Below the pieces are notes generated by a model that worked only from the letters and a program-made list of their open reading frames with translations, was not told the origin of the DNA and ran no database searches. Made by a program: the position numbers and the translations under genes. From assembly GCA_964418745.1 (NCBI GenBank), contig CAYQMX010000014.1, positions 114,843-178,842 of the forward strand: 64,000 nt of DNA. The letters are read 5' to 3'. Numbering within the stretch: the first letter of the stretch is position 1; each line of letters starts with the position of its first letter. Shown in pieces: positions 24,420 through 34,406 of this stretch. This stretch comes from Scleromatobacter sp964418745. GTDB taxonomy: Bacteria; Pseudomonadota; Gammaproteobacteria; Burkholderiales; Burkholderiaceae_C.

Positions 24420-25340
24420 TCAAGACGTGCCGCCCCCCGGGCTTGTGACGGGAACGTCCAGCTCGCGCCCCAGCGCCCGCGCGATGCGTACCAGCTTGGC
24501 CGGGTTGCGCTGCACGTGGATGCGCACGATGCGCTCGCCGTCGATCTCCATCGACTGCGCCGACTCGAGCGCCTCGGCCACGAAGCGCAGCAGACCCCAC
24601 TGGCCGTTGAGCACCGCCACCTCGTAGCGCACCTGGCCCGGAAATCGCAGGCCCACGGCGTGGTACAGCTGCGCCACTCGCTGGCCGCCAAGCAGCGGAA
24701 CGCCGAGGCTGGGCACCACGCCGCCGCCGTCGCCGATCAATTGCGCGTCCTCGGCCAGCATCGCCTTCAGGGCCGCGAACTCGCCGCGCGCCGCGGCGTC
24801 GGCGAACCCGCGCAGCAGCCGCAGCTGGGTCTCGCGCGCCACCGCGTGGCGCGGGCGCGCGTCGCGCAACTGCGTCTTCGCGCGGTGCACCAGCTGCCGG
24901 CAGGCCTGTTCGGACTTGCCCAGCGCCGCAGCCACCTCGCCGTAGTCGGCGTCGAAGACCTCGCGCAGGAGGTAGGCGGCGCGCGCCTCCGGCGCCAGGC
25001 GCTCGAGCAGCGCCAGGAAGGCCACCGACACGTCCTCGGCCCGCTCGAGCAACTGCTCGGGCGAGACGGGCGAATCCGCCAGCAGCGGCTCCGGCAACCA
25101 GGTGCCGACATAGTGCTCCCGCGCCACCTTGGCGCTGCGCAGGCGATCGATGGCGATCCGCGTGGTCACCGACACCAGCCAGGCCTCGGCGTTGTTCACC
25201 TGCGCCAGGTCGGCGTGATACCAGCGCAGCCAGGCGTCCTGCACCACCTCCTCGGCCTCGGCCGCGGTGCCGAGCATGCGATAGGCGATCCCCTGCAGGC
25301 GGGGGCGCAGGCGGTTGAACAGGGCAAGGGCGTCGGTCAT
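24420..25340 (-). CDS. ECF41-type RNA polymerase sigma factor with SnoaL-like C-terminal domain
   Basis: 306 residues. Regions sigma2 (YRMLGTAAEAEEVVQDAWLRW) and sigma4 (EVAAALGKSEQACRQLVHRAK) are followed by a SnoaL-like extension of about 110 residues. The hallmark motifs of ECF41 are all visible: WLPEPL in the linker, DGGG in the extension and NPAKL near the C-terminus (NPDKL in the consensus). In this group the extension replaces a separate anti-sigma factor and tunes activity. The inducing signal is unknown. With the promoter at 25349 the ATG would be 3 nt from the start site, i.e. nearly leaderless. Confidence 0.9.
   Translation of the reverse strand: MTDALALFNRLRPRLQGIAYRMLGTAAEAEEVVQDAWLRWYHADLAQVNNAEAWLVSVTTRIAIDRLRSAKVAREHYVGTWLPEPLLADSPVSPEQLLERAEDVSVAFLALLERLAPEARAAYLLREVFDADYGEVAAALGKSEQACRQLVHRAKTQLRDARPRHAVARETQLRLLRGFADAAARGEFAALKAMLAEDAQLIGDGGGVVPSLGVPLLGGQRVAQLYHAVGLRFPGQVRYEVAVLNGQWGLLRFVAEALESAQSMEIDGERIVRIHVQRNPAKLVRIARALGRELDVPVTSPGGGTS
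24424..24450 (-). promoter_or_regulatory. ECF41-type promoter of the carboxymuconolactone decarboxylase gene
   Basis: On the minus strand CGTCACA (24450-24444), 16 nt, CGTC (24427-24424). ECF41 promoters are known as TGTCACA-N16-CGTC; only the first base differs. Start site expected near 24418, giving a 35-nt leader before the ATG at 24383. It lies within the last codons of the sigma gene. Confidence 0.65.
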
Positions 25341-25348
25341 GGAAGGCA

Positions 25349-25375
25349 GACGTCTCGCGGCGCCTGTTTGTGACA
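25349..25375 (-). promoter_or_regulatory. ECF41-type promoter upstream of the sigma gene
   Basis: On the minus strand a perfect TGTCACA (25375-25369), 16 nt, CGTC (25352-25349). Same spacing as the promoter at 24424. It suggests autoregulation of the sigma factor, which is not the usual reported arrangement for this group. Confidence 0.6.
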
Positions 25376-25466
25376 ACGGACCCGAGATGATCGCTCGACG
25401 CCGGGCGCGACCGGCCGTCGCCCGACCTGGTGGCGACGCGGTCTTGCGCCAGCGCCGTCCCGGCCG

Positions 25467-25943
25467 TCAGTCCGGCGCGTCGAGGTTGGCCTTCAGGCGC
25501 CCCAGCAGGGCGACCAGCTGGGCGCGTTCCCGCTCGTCCAGGCCGTCGAGCGCGTGCGCGTTCAGCGCATGGGCCTGCGCGTGCAGGGCGCGCTGCACGG
25601 CGCGGCCGGCGTCGCTCAGTCGCAGGTGGACGTTGCGCCGATCGGCGGCGTCGGCCTCGCCCAGCAGCAGGCCGCGCTCGCGCAGGCCCTTGACCAGCCG
25701 CGCGAGCTGCGCCTTGTCGCGCCCGCTGTGGGCCACCAGCTCGCTCAACGTGGCCTCGGGATGGCGCGCGAAGAAGCCCATCACCTTGGCTTCCATGTGC
25801 GTGATGTCGTGGGCGGCGTCGCGCAAGGCCTGGAACTGGCGCGAGCGGAACTGGTGCATCACGGCGTGGACGAGCTCGATCACCGCGTCGACCGACGCGG
25901 GCGCAGAGTCCATATGGTTGACATTGTCTACTTGTTTGCGCAT
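25467..25943 (-). CDS. MarR-family transcriptional regulator
   Basis: About 158 residues from the ATG at 25943 (alternatives at 25955 and 25913, none with a good ribosome site). Winged-helix features: the recognition helix region ATLSELVAHSGRDKAQLARLVKGLRERGLL and the wing DAADRRNVHLRLSDAG with the conserved D-R-R. Flanking helices would dimerise. It is divergent from a siderophore-interacting protein gene 66 bp away, with two inverted copies of an operator-like sequence between them, so it probably controls both. Confidence 0.85.
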   Translation of the reverse strand: MRKQVDNVNHMDSAPASVDAVIELVHAVMHQFRSRQFQALRDAAHDITHMEAKVMGFFARHPEATLSELVAHSGRDKAQLARLVKGLRERGLLLGEADAADRRNVHLRLSDAGRAVQRALHAQAHALNAHALDGLDERERAQLVALLGRLKANLDAPD

Positions 25944-25967
25944 GATGGATGACATTATCAACCATCT
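25914..25967. promoter_or_regulatory. Paired operator in the marR / siderophore-interacting protein intergenic region
   Basis: ATGGTTGACATTGTC reads rightward from 25914, and the near-identical ATGGTTGATAATGTC reads leftward from 25967. The first contains the palindrome GACA-T-TGTC. The pair overlaps the possible MarR start codons and carries TTGACA (25918-25923), a good -35 for the plus-strand gene. Confidence 0.5.
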
Positions 25968-26009
25968 CGGAAGCAGGCACCGCGGCGCCGGTTTCCACCC
26001 CACTGCCCC

Positions 26010-26735
26010 ATGACCAGCCCCACCGCCCTGCGCCGCGTCGAACGCGTCCGCCACGAGCTCAAGCGCCGTCGCCTGACGGTGACCGGCGTCGAGTCGCCGA
26101 CCCCGCACTTCCGCCGCATCACCTTCGGCGACGAGTCCCTGGCCGACTTCGCCAGCGCCTCGTTCGACGACCACGTCAAGGTGTTCGTCGACGACGCTCG
26201 CCGCGACTACACACCGCGCAGCTTCGACAACGCCGCACGCGAGCTGGTGATCGAGTTCGCGCTGCACGGTGCCGGCCCGGTCGCCGGGTGGGCCGCGCGG
26301 GCCGTGCCCGGCGACACGCTGGAGATCGGCGGCCCCAAGGGCTCGATGATCGTGCCGCTGGACTACGACTGGCACCTGCTGGCCGGCGACGAGACCGCGC
26401 TGCCCGCCGTCGCGCGCCGCCTCGAGCAGCTGCCCGCCGGCGCGCGGGCGATCGTCGTCCTGCAGGTCGCCGACGCAGCCGACCGGCGCGCGCTGCACAG
26501 CGCCGCGAACGTCGACCTGACGTGGGTGTCGACCGACGCACAACTGCTGGACGCCGTCCGCGCGCTGGCCCTGCCCGCGGGCGACGGCTATGCGTGGTGC
26601 GCCGGCGAGGCGGGCGCGATGGCCGCGCTGCGCCGCGAGCTGGTGGAGGTCAAGGGCCATCCGCGCGAGGCCATCCGCGCCGCCGCGTACTGGAAGCGCG
26701 GCGCCGCCGCGCACCACGAGAACCTGGAAGGTTGA
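26010..26735 (+). CDS. Siderophore-interacting protein (NADPH-dependent ferric-siderophore reductase-like)
   Basis: 241 residues. N-terminal FAD-binding domain (TPHFRRITFGDESLADF ... YTPRSF, the R-x-Y/F-T/S motif) and C-terminal SIP domain with the CAGEAGAMAALRREL segment, ending in YWKRGAAAHHE, a hallmark of the ViuB/YqjH family. These flavoproteins reduce ferric siderophores to release iron. It is regulated, by position, by the divergent MarR protein; in E. coli the homologue YqjH is controlled by YqjI and Fur. No Fur box was evident. Confidence 0.88.
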   Translation: MTSPTALRRVERVRHELKRRRLTVTGVESPTPHFRRITFGDESLADFASASFDDHVKVFVDDARRDYTPRSFDNAARELVIEFALHGAGPVAGWAARAVPGDTLEIGGPKGSMIVPLDYDWHLLAGDETALPAVARRLEQLPAGARAIVVLQVADAADRRALHSAANVDLTWVSTDAQLLDAVRALALPAGDGYAWCAGEAGAMAALRRELVEVKGHPREAIRAAAYWKRGAAAHHENLEG

Positions 26736-26753
26736 CCCGGGTCGGCGCGCCCT

Positions 26754-27572
26754 CTAAGGCGCCGGGGCCTGGCGGCCGGCCAGCGGCGTCACCAGGTCGA
26801 CCAGCGCCTGCAGTTCGTGGGGATTGGCGTCCGAGACGAAGCAGAACGCCAGCCCGCCCTGCGTGCGCTCGATCACGTTGAAGCCGCGCACGACGCGCGT
26901 GGCCTGCGGACCGGGCACCGAGCCCGGGTCGACCGGGCGCACGAACACCGAGATCACGTGCGCGCCGTGGCGGTACACCAGCGCCGCGGCCGTCTCGCCC
27001 GACAGCACGTCGCGCCGCGCGCCCACCAGCGGGAAGCCCTGCGCGGCCAGGTCCACCACGGGTGGCACGAAATTCAGGCGTGCCGACAGCCACGGCCGCA
27101 CCGTGTGCTGGTCCGAACTCGCGACCTCGATCGGCTGGTCGACCAGCAAGGCGCGCGTGTGCGCGCTGACCGCCTCCGAAGCCTCGGCCTCCAGCTGGGC
27201 GCCGCCCGCGTCGCCGCGCTGCCAGACCAGCGCCGCGGGATCGACCACCGCCAGCGTGCACAACGTGGCCAGCAGCGCGCCGCCCAGGCCGGCAGCCCAG
27301 GGCAGCGCCGCGCGTCGCCGCGCCGACGCGCGCTCGCGCGCAACGTTCGCGCCCGCGCCAGGCGCCAGCAGCGCCGCCAGGTTCGCGCGCAGCGCGTCGG
27401 GTGCCGCATGCCGCGTGGCCTGCCCGCGCAACACGTCGCGCAGCGCGCGGCGTTCTTCGAAGCGCCGCTGCAGGACAGGCTCCGCGGCGAGCCGACGTTG
27501 CAGCGCGAGGCTGGCCGCGGCGTCCAGTTCGTCGTCGAGCAGCGCGTCCAGCCAGAGATCGTCGTCGTTCAT
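26754..27572 (-). CDS. Anti-sigma factor, transmembrane
   Basis: 272 residues. N-terminal cytoplasmic helices (LLDDELDAAASLALQRRL), a membrane helix at about 90-112 and a periplasmic domain of about 160 residues. The usual zinc-binding HxxxCxxC of ZAS-type anti-sigma factors is absent. Its ATG overlaps the stop of the ECF sigma gene (ATGA), the standard sigma/anti-sigma pairing. It should hold that sigma at the membrane until a periplasmic signal arrives. Ends 18 bp from the convergent siderophore gene. Confidence 0.85.
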   Translation of the reverse strand: MNDDDLWLDALLDDELDAAASLALQRRLAAEPVLQRRFEERRALRDVLRGQATRHAAPDALRANLAALLAPGAGANVARERASARRRAALPWAAGLGGALLATLCTLAVVDPAALVWQRGDAGGAQLEAEASEAVSAHTRALLVDQPIEVASSDQHTVRPWLSARLNFVPPVVDLAAQGFPLVGARRDVLSGETAAALVYRHGAHVISVFVRPVDPGSVPGPQATRVVRGFNVIERTQGGLAFCFVSDANPHELQALVDLVTPLAGRQAPAP

Positions 27573-28093
27573 GTCGGGCTCCTCGTGGCCCCGGGGCGCA
27601 GGGCCAGCGCAAGCAGGTGGCGGGCGCGCGACAGCCGCGACATCACCGTGCCGATCGGCACGTCGGTGATGCGCGCGATGTCGCGGTAGGACAGTTCCTC
27701 CAGCTCGCGCAGCACCACCGCCTCGCGGAACGCGAGCGGCAGCGCGGCGATCGCCGCATCGATCTCGCGCCGCTCGGCGCGGCGGATCGCCAGCGCCTCG
27801 GGATCGCTGGGCGGGGCGTCGACAGCCAGCGCGGCGTCGAGCTCGTCATCGGGCACCTGCGTCTCGCCGGGCCGGCGCGCGCCCAGCCAGGCGAACGCGG
27901 CGTTGCGCACGATGGCCAGCAGCCAGGGCCGCGGATCGCCGCCGCGAAAGCCGTCGAAGTGGCGCAGCGCGCGCACGAGCGCGTCCTGCACGACGTCCTG
28001 CGCGTCGCGCACCAGCCAGCGCGCGAGGTTGTAGGCCGCATCCAGGTGCGGCAGCACCGCGGCGGCGAAGCGTCCCTGCGGATCCTCGGGCAT
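27569..28093 (-). CDS. ECF sigma factor
   Basis: 174 residues. Region 2 (YNLARWLVRDAQDVVQDALVRALRHFDGFRGGDPRPWLLAIVRN) and region 4 (LEELSYRDIARITDVPIGTVMSRLSRARHLL) are complete. It starts two bases after the cupredoxin gene stop and overlaps the anti-sigma gene downstream, so it is part of a four-gene transcript with a Tat-exported phosphoesterase and a CuA-like protein at its head. The likely stimulus is therefore an envelope, redox or copper condition, as inference. Confidence 0.9.
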   Translation of the reverse strand: MPEDPQGRFAAAVLPHLDAAYNLARWLVRDAQDVVQDALVRALRHFDGFRGGDPRPWLLAIVRNAAFAWLGARRPGETQVPDDELDAALAVDAPPSDPEALAIRRAERREIDAAIAALPLAFREAVVLRELEELSYRDIARITDVPIGTVMSRLSRARHLLALALRPGATRSPT

Positions 28094-28095
28094 CG

Positions 28096-28449
28096 TCAGG
28101 CCTGGACGACGAGGTGACCGCTCATCCCTTCGTGTCCGTCGCCGCAGAATACATCGCACAGGAAATCGAAGCGGCCCGCGCGATCCGGCTGCCAGGGCAC
28201 GCGCGCCACCTCGCCCGGCACGATCAGCGCACGCAGGCCGAGCGCCGGCGCGAAGAAGCCCATCGCCACCTCCGGCGCGCTGAACTCGAGCACCACCGAC
28301 TCGCCCACGCGCACGACGATCTCGTTGGGAATGAAGACGAACTTGCGCGCGACCACCGGGATGCGGCGGGCGGCACCCTGCGCGGCGCCGCGCGCGGCGG
28401 CGGCCACCAGCGTGGCGGCGAATCCGGCCAGCAGAAGACGACGCTGCAT
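28096..28449 (-). CDS. Exported CuA-like cupredoxin with Met in place of the first His ligand
   Basis: 117 residues. Signal peptide to about residue 24, then a cupredoxin fold. The C-terminal loop CDVFCGDGHEGM carries C98, C102, H106 and M109, the CuA-type ligand pattern of cytochrome oxidase subunit II. The fifth ligand, normally a His in a D-V-x-H-x-F strand, is M63 here (EVAMGFFAP). So it may bind one copper, or copper in a different geometry. It sits between a phosphoesterase gene and a sigma gene, 2 bp apart on each side. Confidence 0.75.
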   Translation of the reverse strand: MQRRLLLAGFAATLVAAAARGAAQGAARRIPVVARKFVFIPNEIVVRVGESVVLEFSAPEVAMGFFAPALGLRALIVPGEVARVPWQPDRAGRFDFLCDVFCGDGHEGMSGHLVVQA

Positions 28450-28451
28450 GC

Positions 28452-29345
28452 TCAGGCTCCCGTGATGGCGTGCTGGTCGATGGCGAATTCGGCGCCGGCA
28501 TGGCGTTCTATCTCGCGAAAGCCCAGCCCGTGCCACGGCTGCGCCGGATCCCACTTGATCGGCGTGCGCTGCGGCTGCGATCCCGGCGCCGGCAGCGGAA
28601 AGATCAGCGAGGTCGCCGCATGGTGCGCGATGTGGCCGGTGCGGTGGTGGTGCTCCTGGTGGATGTGGCCGTAGAACACGGTGACGTTGGCGTGCGGCAT
28701 CAGCTGCGCCAGCACCTGCTCGCCGTCGCGCGTCGCCCAGTCCCATTGCGGCGCCAGGTCGAACAGCGGGCGATGGGTCAGCACGACCAGGGGCGCGTCC
28801 TTGTCGAGCGCGGCCAGGTCCTGCGCGAGCCAGGCCAGTTGCTCGTCGCCGACGCGGGCGGCCGGATCGGACACGTTGTCGAGCGCGACGAAGTGCACGC
28901 CGCGGTGGTCGAAGCTGTAGTGCGTGGGCCCGAAGAATTCCTGGAACGCGGCGCCGCGGTCGAGCGAGGCGTCGTGCTCGCCGGGCAGGAAGCGCAGTTC
29001 GCGCACCTGCAGGTCGGCCACGATCGCCTTGAACTCGCGCAGGCGCTTGCGGCGCTCCTGCGGGTCGTCGGTGGTGTGGGTCAGGTCGCCCGTGAAGACG
29101 ATGAACTCGGGCGGCAGCGCCAGCGCGTTGACCTCGGCGACGGCGCGCGCGAGCGTCGTGCGGGCCTGCGGATTGACGACCGGTCCATCGAAGCCCCAGT
29201 GGCTGTCGGACAGCTGCACGAAGTGGAAGTCGGTGGCCGGCTGCGCGGCGCGCGCCGCGCAGCCGGCCAGCCCGGAGGCGAAGACCACGCCAGCGCCGAC
29301 GCCGGCCAGGCGCAGGAAGTCACGGCGATCGACAGCGGCAGTCAT
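28452..29345 (-). CDS. Tat-exported metallophosphoesterase
   Basis: 297 residues. Twin-arginine signal RRDFLRLAG (7-15) with a hydrophobic region and a Cys (GLAGC) that could be a lipobox. Metallophosphoesterase motifs in order: SDSHWG, FTGDLTH, PGEHDAS (GNHD with Glu replacing Asn), LTHRP, and YGHIHQEHHH. Dinuclear-metal enzymes of this group hydrolyse phosphodiesters or phosphomonoesters in the periplasm; substrate unknown. First gene of the operon leading to the cupredoxin, sigma and anti-sigma. Confidence 0.85.
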   Translation of the reverse strand: MTAAVDRRDFLRLAGVGAGVVFASGLAGCAARAAQPATDFHFVQLSDSHWGFDGPVVNPQARTTLARAVAEVNALALPPEFIVFTGDLTHTTDDPQERRKRLREFKAIVADLQVRELRFLPGEHDASLDRGAAFQEFFGPTHYSFDHRGVHFVALDNVSDPAARVGDEQLAWLAQDLAALDKDAPLVVLTHRPLFDLAPQWDWATRDGEQVLAQLMPHANVTVFYGHIHQEHHHRTGHIAHHAATSLIFPLPAPGSQPQRTPIKWDPAQPWHGLGFREIERHAGAEFAIDQHAITGA

Positions 29346-29454
29346 GGAAGCTCCTCGGATTGGCGGTGGTGACTGCTTGATCGTGCGAGGGCGCCGCTTA
29401 TTCCCGCCGCCGCCGACCCGCCGCGCGCCGGCGGGTGATGCAGAATGCGGCCGC

Positions 29455-29553
29455 ATGAGCTTCGTCCTCGAATTCCAGGCTGCGCAAAAGCGCGACGCGG
29501 CGGTCGACGCCGACACCGTGCGCCTGCGCTTCGCGGCGGACCTGTCGTGCTGA
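29455..29553 (+). CDS. Possible small ORF (32 residues)
   Basis: MSFVLEFQAAQ..., 32 codons with GC-rich third positions (about 29 of 32), so coding-like, but no ribosome site and no recognised family. It could be a real mini-protein or the decayed start of a longer gene. It lies 110 bp from the divergent phosphoesterase gene and 52 bp before the next gene. Confidence 0.25.
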   Translation: MSFVLEFQAAQKRDAAVDADTVRLRFAADLSC

Positions 29554-29605
29554 CGCCCCAGGGCCGGCGCGCGGCCGCGCGACCCGAACCGCTGCGAGGC
29601 CGGGC

Positions 29606-29938
29606 GTGATCCATTGCGCCACCTTCATCTTCGCCAGGAAGCAGTTCGACGACGAGTTCCACCGGCTCGACCAGACGATCGCGGCCGCGGCCCGGGAGAT
29701 CCCGGGCTACCTGGGCGAGGAGGCCTGGGAGAACCCGGCGACGGGACTGGTCTCGAACGTCTACTACTGGTCGTCGCTGGAAGCGCTTCAGGCCCTGATG
29801 TCCCACCCGGCGCACCTGCAGGCGAAGGCGGCGCAGGCCAACTGGCTGGCCGGCTACCGCGTCGTCATCTCGACGGTGCTGCGCACCTACGGCGGCGGCG
29901 ACCTGCCCCCGGGCTGCGTGGACTTCGAGTCGCCCTGA
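29606..29938 (+). CDS. Antibiotic biosynthesis monooxygenase (ABM)-domain protein
   Basis: 110 residues, ferredoxin-like fold: the strand MIHCATFIF, helix FHRLDQTIAAAAREIPGYLGEEAWENP, and VYYWSSLEALQALMSHPAHLQAK are typical of ABM-family dimers, which include quinone monooxygenases and IsdG-like haem degraders. Catalytic role is not certain for this branch. The start is GTG at 29606; there is no better ATG. Stand-alone, convergent with a degenerate GGDEF gene. Confidence 0.75.
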   Translation: MIHCATFIFARKQFDDEFHRLDQTIAAAAREIPGYLGEEAWENPATGLVSNVYYWSSLEALQALMSHPAHLQAKAAQANWLAGYRVVISTVLRTYGGGDLPPGCVDFESP

Positions 29939-29948
29939 CGCGCGGCGT

Positions 29949-30455
29949 TCAGCCGCGGTCGCCGGCGCGCCGCAGCAGCTCGGCGGCGCGTTGCCCGTGC
30001 TCCGGGTGGGCGGCCGCCCCGATGCGCACCGCCACCTGCAGCAATTCGCCGGCGATGCGGTAGTCGCCGTTGACCGCGCGCTCCAGGCGCAGCGCGACCC
30101 GTTCCGCCACGCTCGCGTCGGCGCCCGGCATCACCACGCAGGTGTCGCGGTCGCTCTCGCGCAGGATCGCGTCGCCGGCGCGCACGGCGTTGGCGATGCG
30201 GTGGGCGATCTCCTGCCGCACGCGCCGCTCCAGGGTCGAGCTGACCGGGTCGCCGCTGCCGGCCACCGCGTCGACGCCGATCCACAGCAGCGCCAGCACC
30301 CCGCCGCGGCGCCGGCATTGCGCCAGGTGCAGCTCGAGCTTGGCCTGCACTTCCGCAGGCCCCGACACCGGCGTCGCGCGCCGCGCCGGGACGACGCGAT
30401 CCGGCGTGCCGGATGGCACGTTGTCTTCCTCGCGTTCGGGTCGGGTGGGCGACAT
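29949..30455 (-). CDS. Degenerate GGDEF-domain protein
   Basis: 168 residues. The region LALLWIGVDAVA ... RRVRQEIAHRIANAVRAGDAILRESDRDTCVVMPG follows the order of a GGDEF (diguanylate cyclase) fold, and AERVALRLERAV and VAVRIGAAAHPEHG match its second half. The signature GGDEF loop is replaced by ESDRDT, so it should not make c-di-GMP; it may bind nucleotide or partner proteins. No sensory domain or membrane segment. The ATG at 30455 is chosen; the longer start at 30614 adds an Arg-rich run. Confidence 0.7.
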   Translation of the reverse strand: MSPTRPEREEDNVPSGTPDRVVPARRATPVSGPAEVQAKLELHLAQCRRRGGVLALLWIGVDAVAGSGDPVSSTLERRVRQEIAHRIANAVRAGDAILRESDRDTCVVMPGADASVAERVALRLERAVNGDYRIAGELLQVAVRIGAAAHPEHGQRAAELLRRAGDRG

Positions 30456-30689
30456 CGCAGGCGATCCTCGGTTTGCGGGTGTCTCGCCCGCCGGATGACA
30501 CGGCAGGTCGAGACGGGTGAGGAGCAGCATTCCGAGTCGGCCCTCCGGCCTCCCTTCCTCCCGAAACACCGCCCCTCGAGAAATAGAACGCGATCGGGAC
30601 GCCGAACCCGACATGGCCTTGCCTGAAAAATGTGTAACGGCAAGTTAGAGTCGGGGTATGCGGGCGCCACGCCCGAAACGTAAAAGTCC

Positions 30690-31244
30690 ATGTCCGAGAT
30701 CACCACCTTGCTCAAGGCCGCCGCCGACGGCGACCGCCAGGCGGCCGACCAGGCGTTCGCCCTGCTCTACGCCGACCTGCAACGCCTGGCCCACAGCCGC
30801 ATGCGGCGCTCCGGCAGCATGACGATGCTGGACACGACGGCGCTGGTGCACGAGAGCTGGCTGCGCTTCCAGGGCGCCGGCGACGCCGCCTTCGCCGACA
30901 AGCAACACTTCATGGGGTATGCGGCACGCGTGATGCACACGGTGGTCGTCGACTTCGTGCGCTCGCGCCGCGCGGCGCGCCACGGCGGCGCGGTCGAGCA
31001 CGTGACCCTGAACACCGCGATCGGCGATTCGCTGGCGCGCCAGGACGACGAGATCCTGCGCGTCGACGAGGCGATGCAGGAGCTCGCGCAGGCCGACCGC
31101 CGGCTGCACGACGTGGTCGAGTTGCGCTACTTCGGCGGCCTGACCGAGGCCGAGATCGCGGCGATCCTGGGCGTGACGGAGCGCACCGTGCAACGCGACT
31201 GGGCCAAGGCCCGGCTGTTCCTGTCCTCGGCCCTCAATTCATGA
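30690..31244 (+). CDS. ECF-like sigma factor (kinase-associated, TIGR02999 type)
   Basis: 184 residues. The form TTLLKAAADGDRQAADQAF ... MRRSGSMTMLDTTALVHESWLRF ... YAARVMHTVVVDFVRSRRA ... TEAEIAAILGVTERTVQRDWAKAR is the sigma-70 ECF group that lies beside large Ser/Thr kinases. The start is preceded by AAGT with weak ribosome-site match. The next gene, 60 bp on, is such a kinase. In these systems kinase activity is believed to control the sigma factor. The AT-rich patch just upstream (about 30618-30655) likely holds the promoter. Confidence 0.88.
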   Translation: MSEITTLLKAAADGDRQAADQAFALLYADLQRLAHSRMRRSGSMTMLDTTALVHESWLRFQGAGDAAFADKQHFMGYAARVMHTVVVDFVRSRRAARHGGAVEHVTLNTAIGDSLARQDDEILRVDEAMQELAQADRRLHDVVELRYFGGLTEAEIAAILGVTERTVQRDWAKARLFLSSALNS

Positions 31245-31304
31245 GCGGCATTCGCTCGACCTTCGCGTTGCGCACCGGGGCGCGCCGCCTGGAGACCTCC
31301 TGAC

Positions 31305-34022
<2,718 letters not shown>

Positions 34023-34034
34023 TCAAGGGAACCC

Positions 34035-34403
34035 ATGACCAAGCTCGTCGACAACGCCGTCGTCCCCGTCTCCGTCACCGTCGCCAGGGACGCGCGGGGC
34101 ACCGTCACCATCACCTGCACGCCCGACCCGGTCCCGGTGGACGGCTTCAACACCCTGCTGGCGTTCAGCCTCGACACCCGGGGCTACCGCTTCCGCACCG
34201 TGAACGCGATCGAGCTCGACAAGCCGAGCGACGACTTCCCGTTTCCCTCGTGGACCGTGCAGCCCACGCTGGCCCTGCTCTACGACCTGTGCAGCGACGA
34301 GGCCGTCTTCAAGTACACGGTGCACGTGGTGGACACGCTGACCGACGAGGAATACAGCGTCGACCCCGAGATCAAGAACGGCGGCGAGACGGGCGGCTGC
34401 TGA
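34035..34403 (+). CDS. Small protein downstream of the kinase (DP-EP family-like)
   Basis: 122 residues, beta-rich, with a CTPDP motif near residue 28-32 and a late VDPEIKNGG motif, three cysteines (one at the C-terminus). Such proteins are often annotated as DP-EP family and are found after sigma/kinase pairs; I recognise it by motif and place only. An AAGGGA ribosome site precedes the ATG, 12 bp after the kinase stop, so it is in the same operon. Soluble; function unknown. It could be a target or regulator of the kinase. Confidence 0.6.
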   Translation: MTKLVDNAVVPVSVTVARDARGTVTITCTPDPVPVDGFNTLLAFSLDTRGYRFRTVNAIELDKPSDDFPFPSWTVQPTLALLYDLCSDEAVFKYTVHVVDTLTDEEYSVDPEIKNGGETGGC

Positions 34404-34406
34404 ACC

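Noticed and set aside
24058..25998. 646-residue minus-strand frame across sigma and MarR genes
   Set aside because: Different frame from the ECF41 protein; lacks domain features and crosses two promoters.
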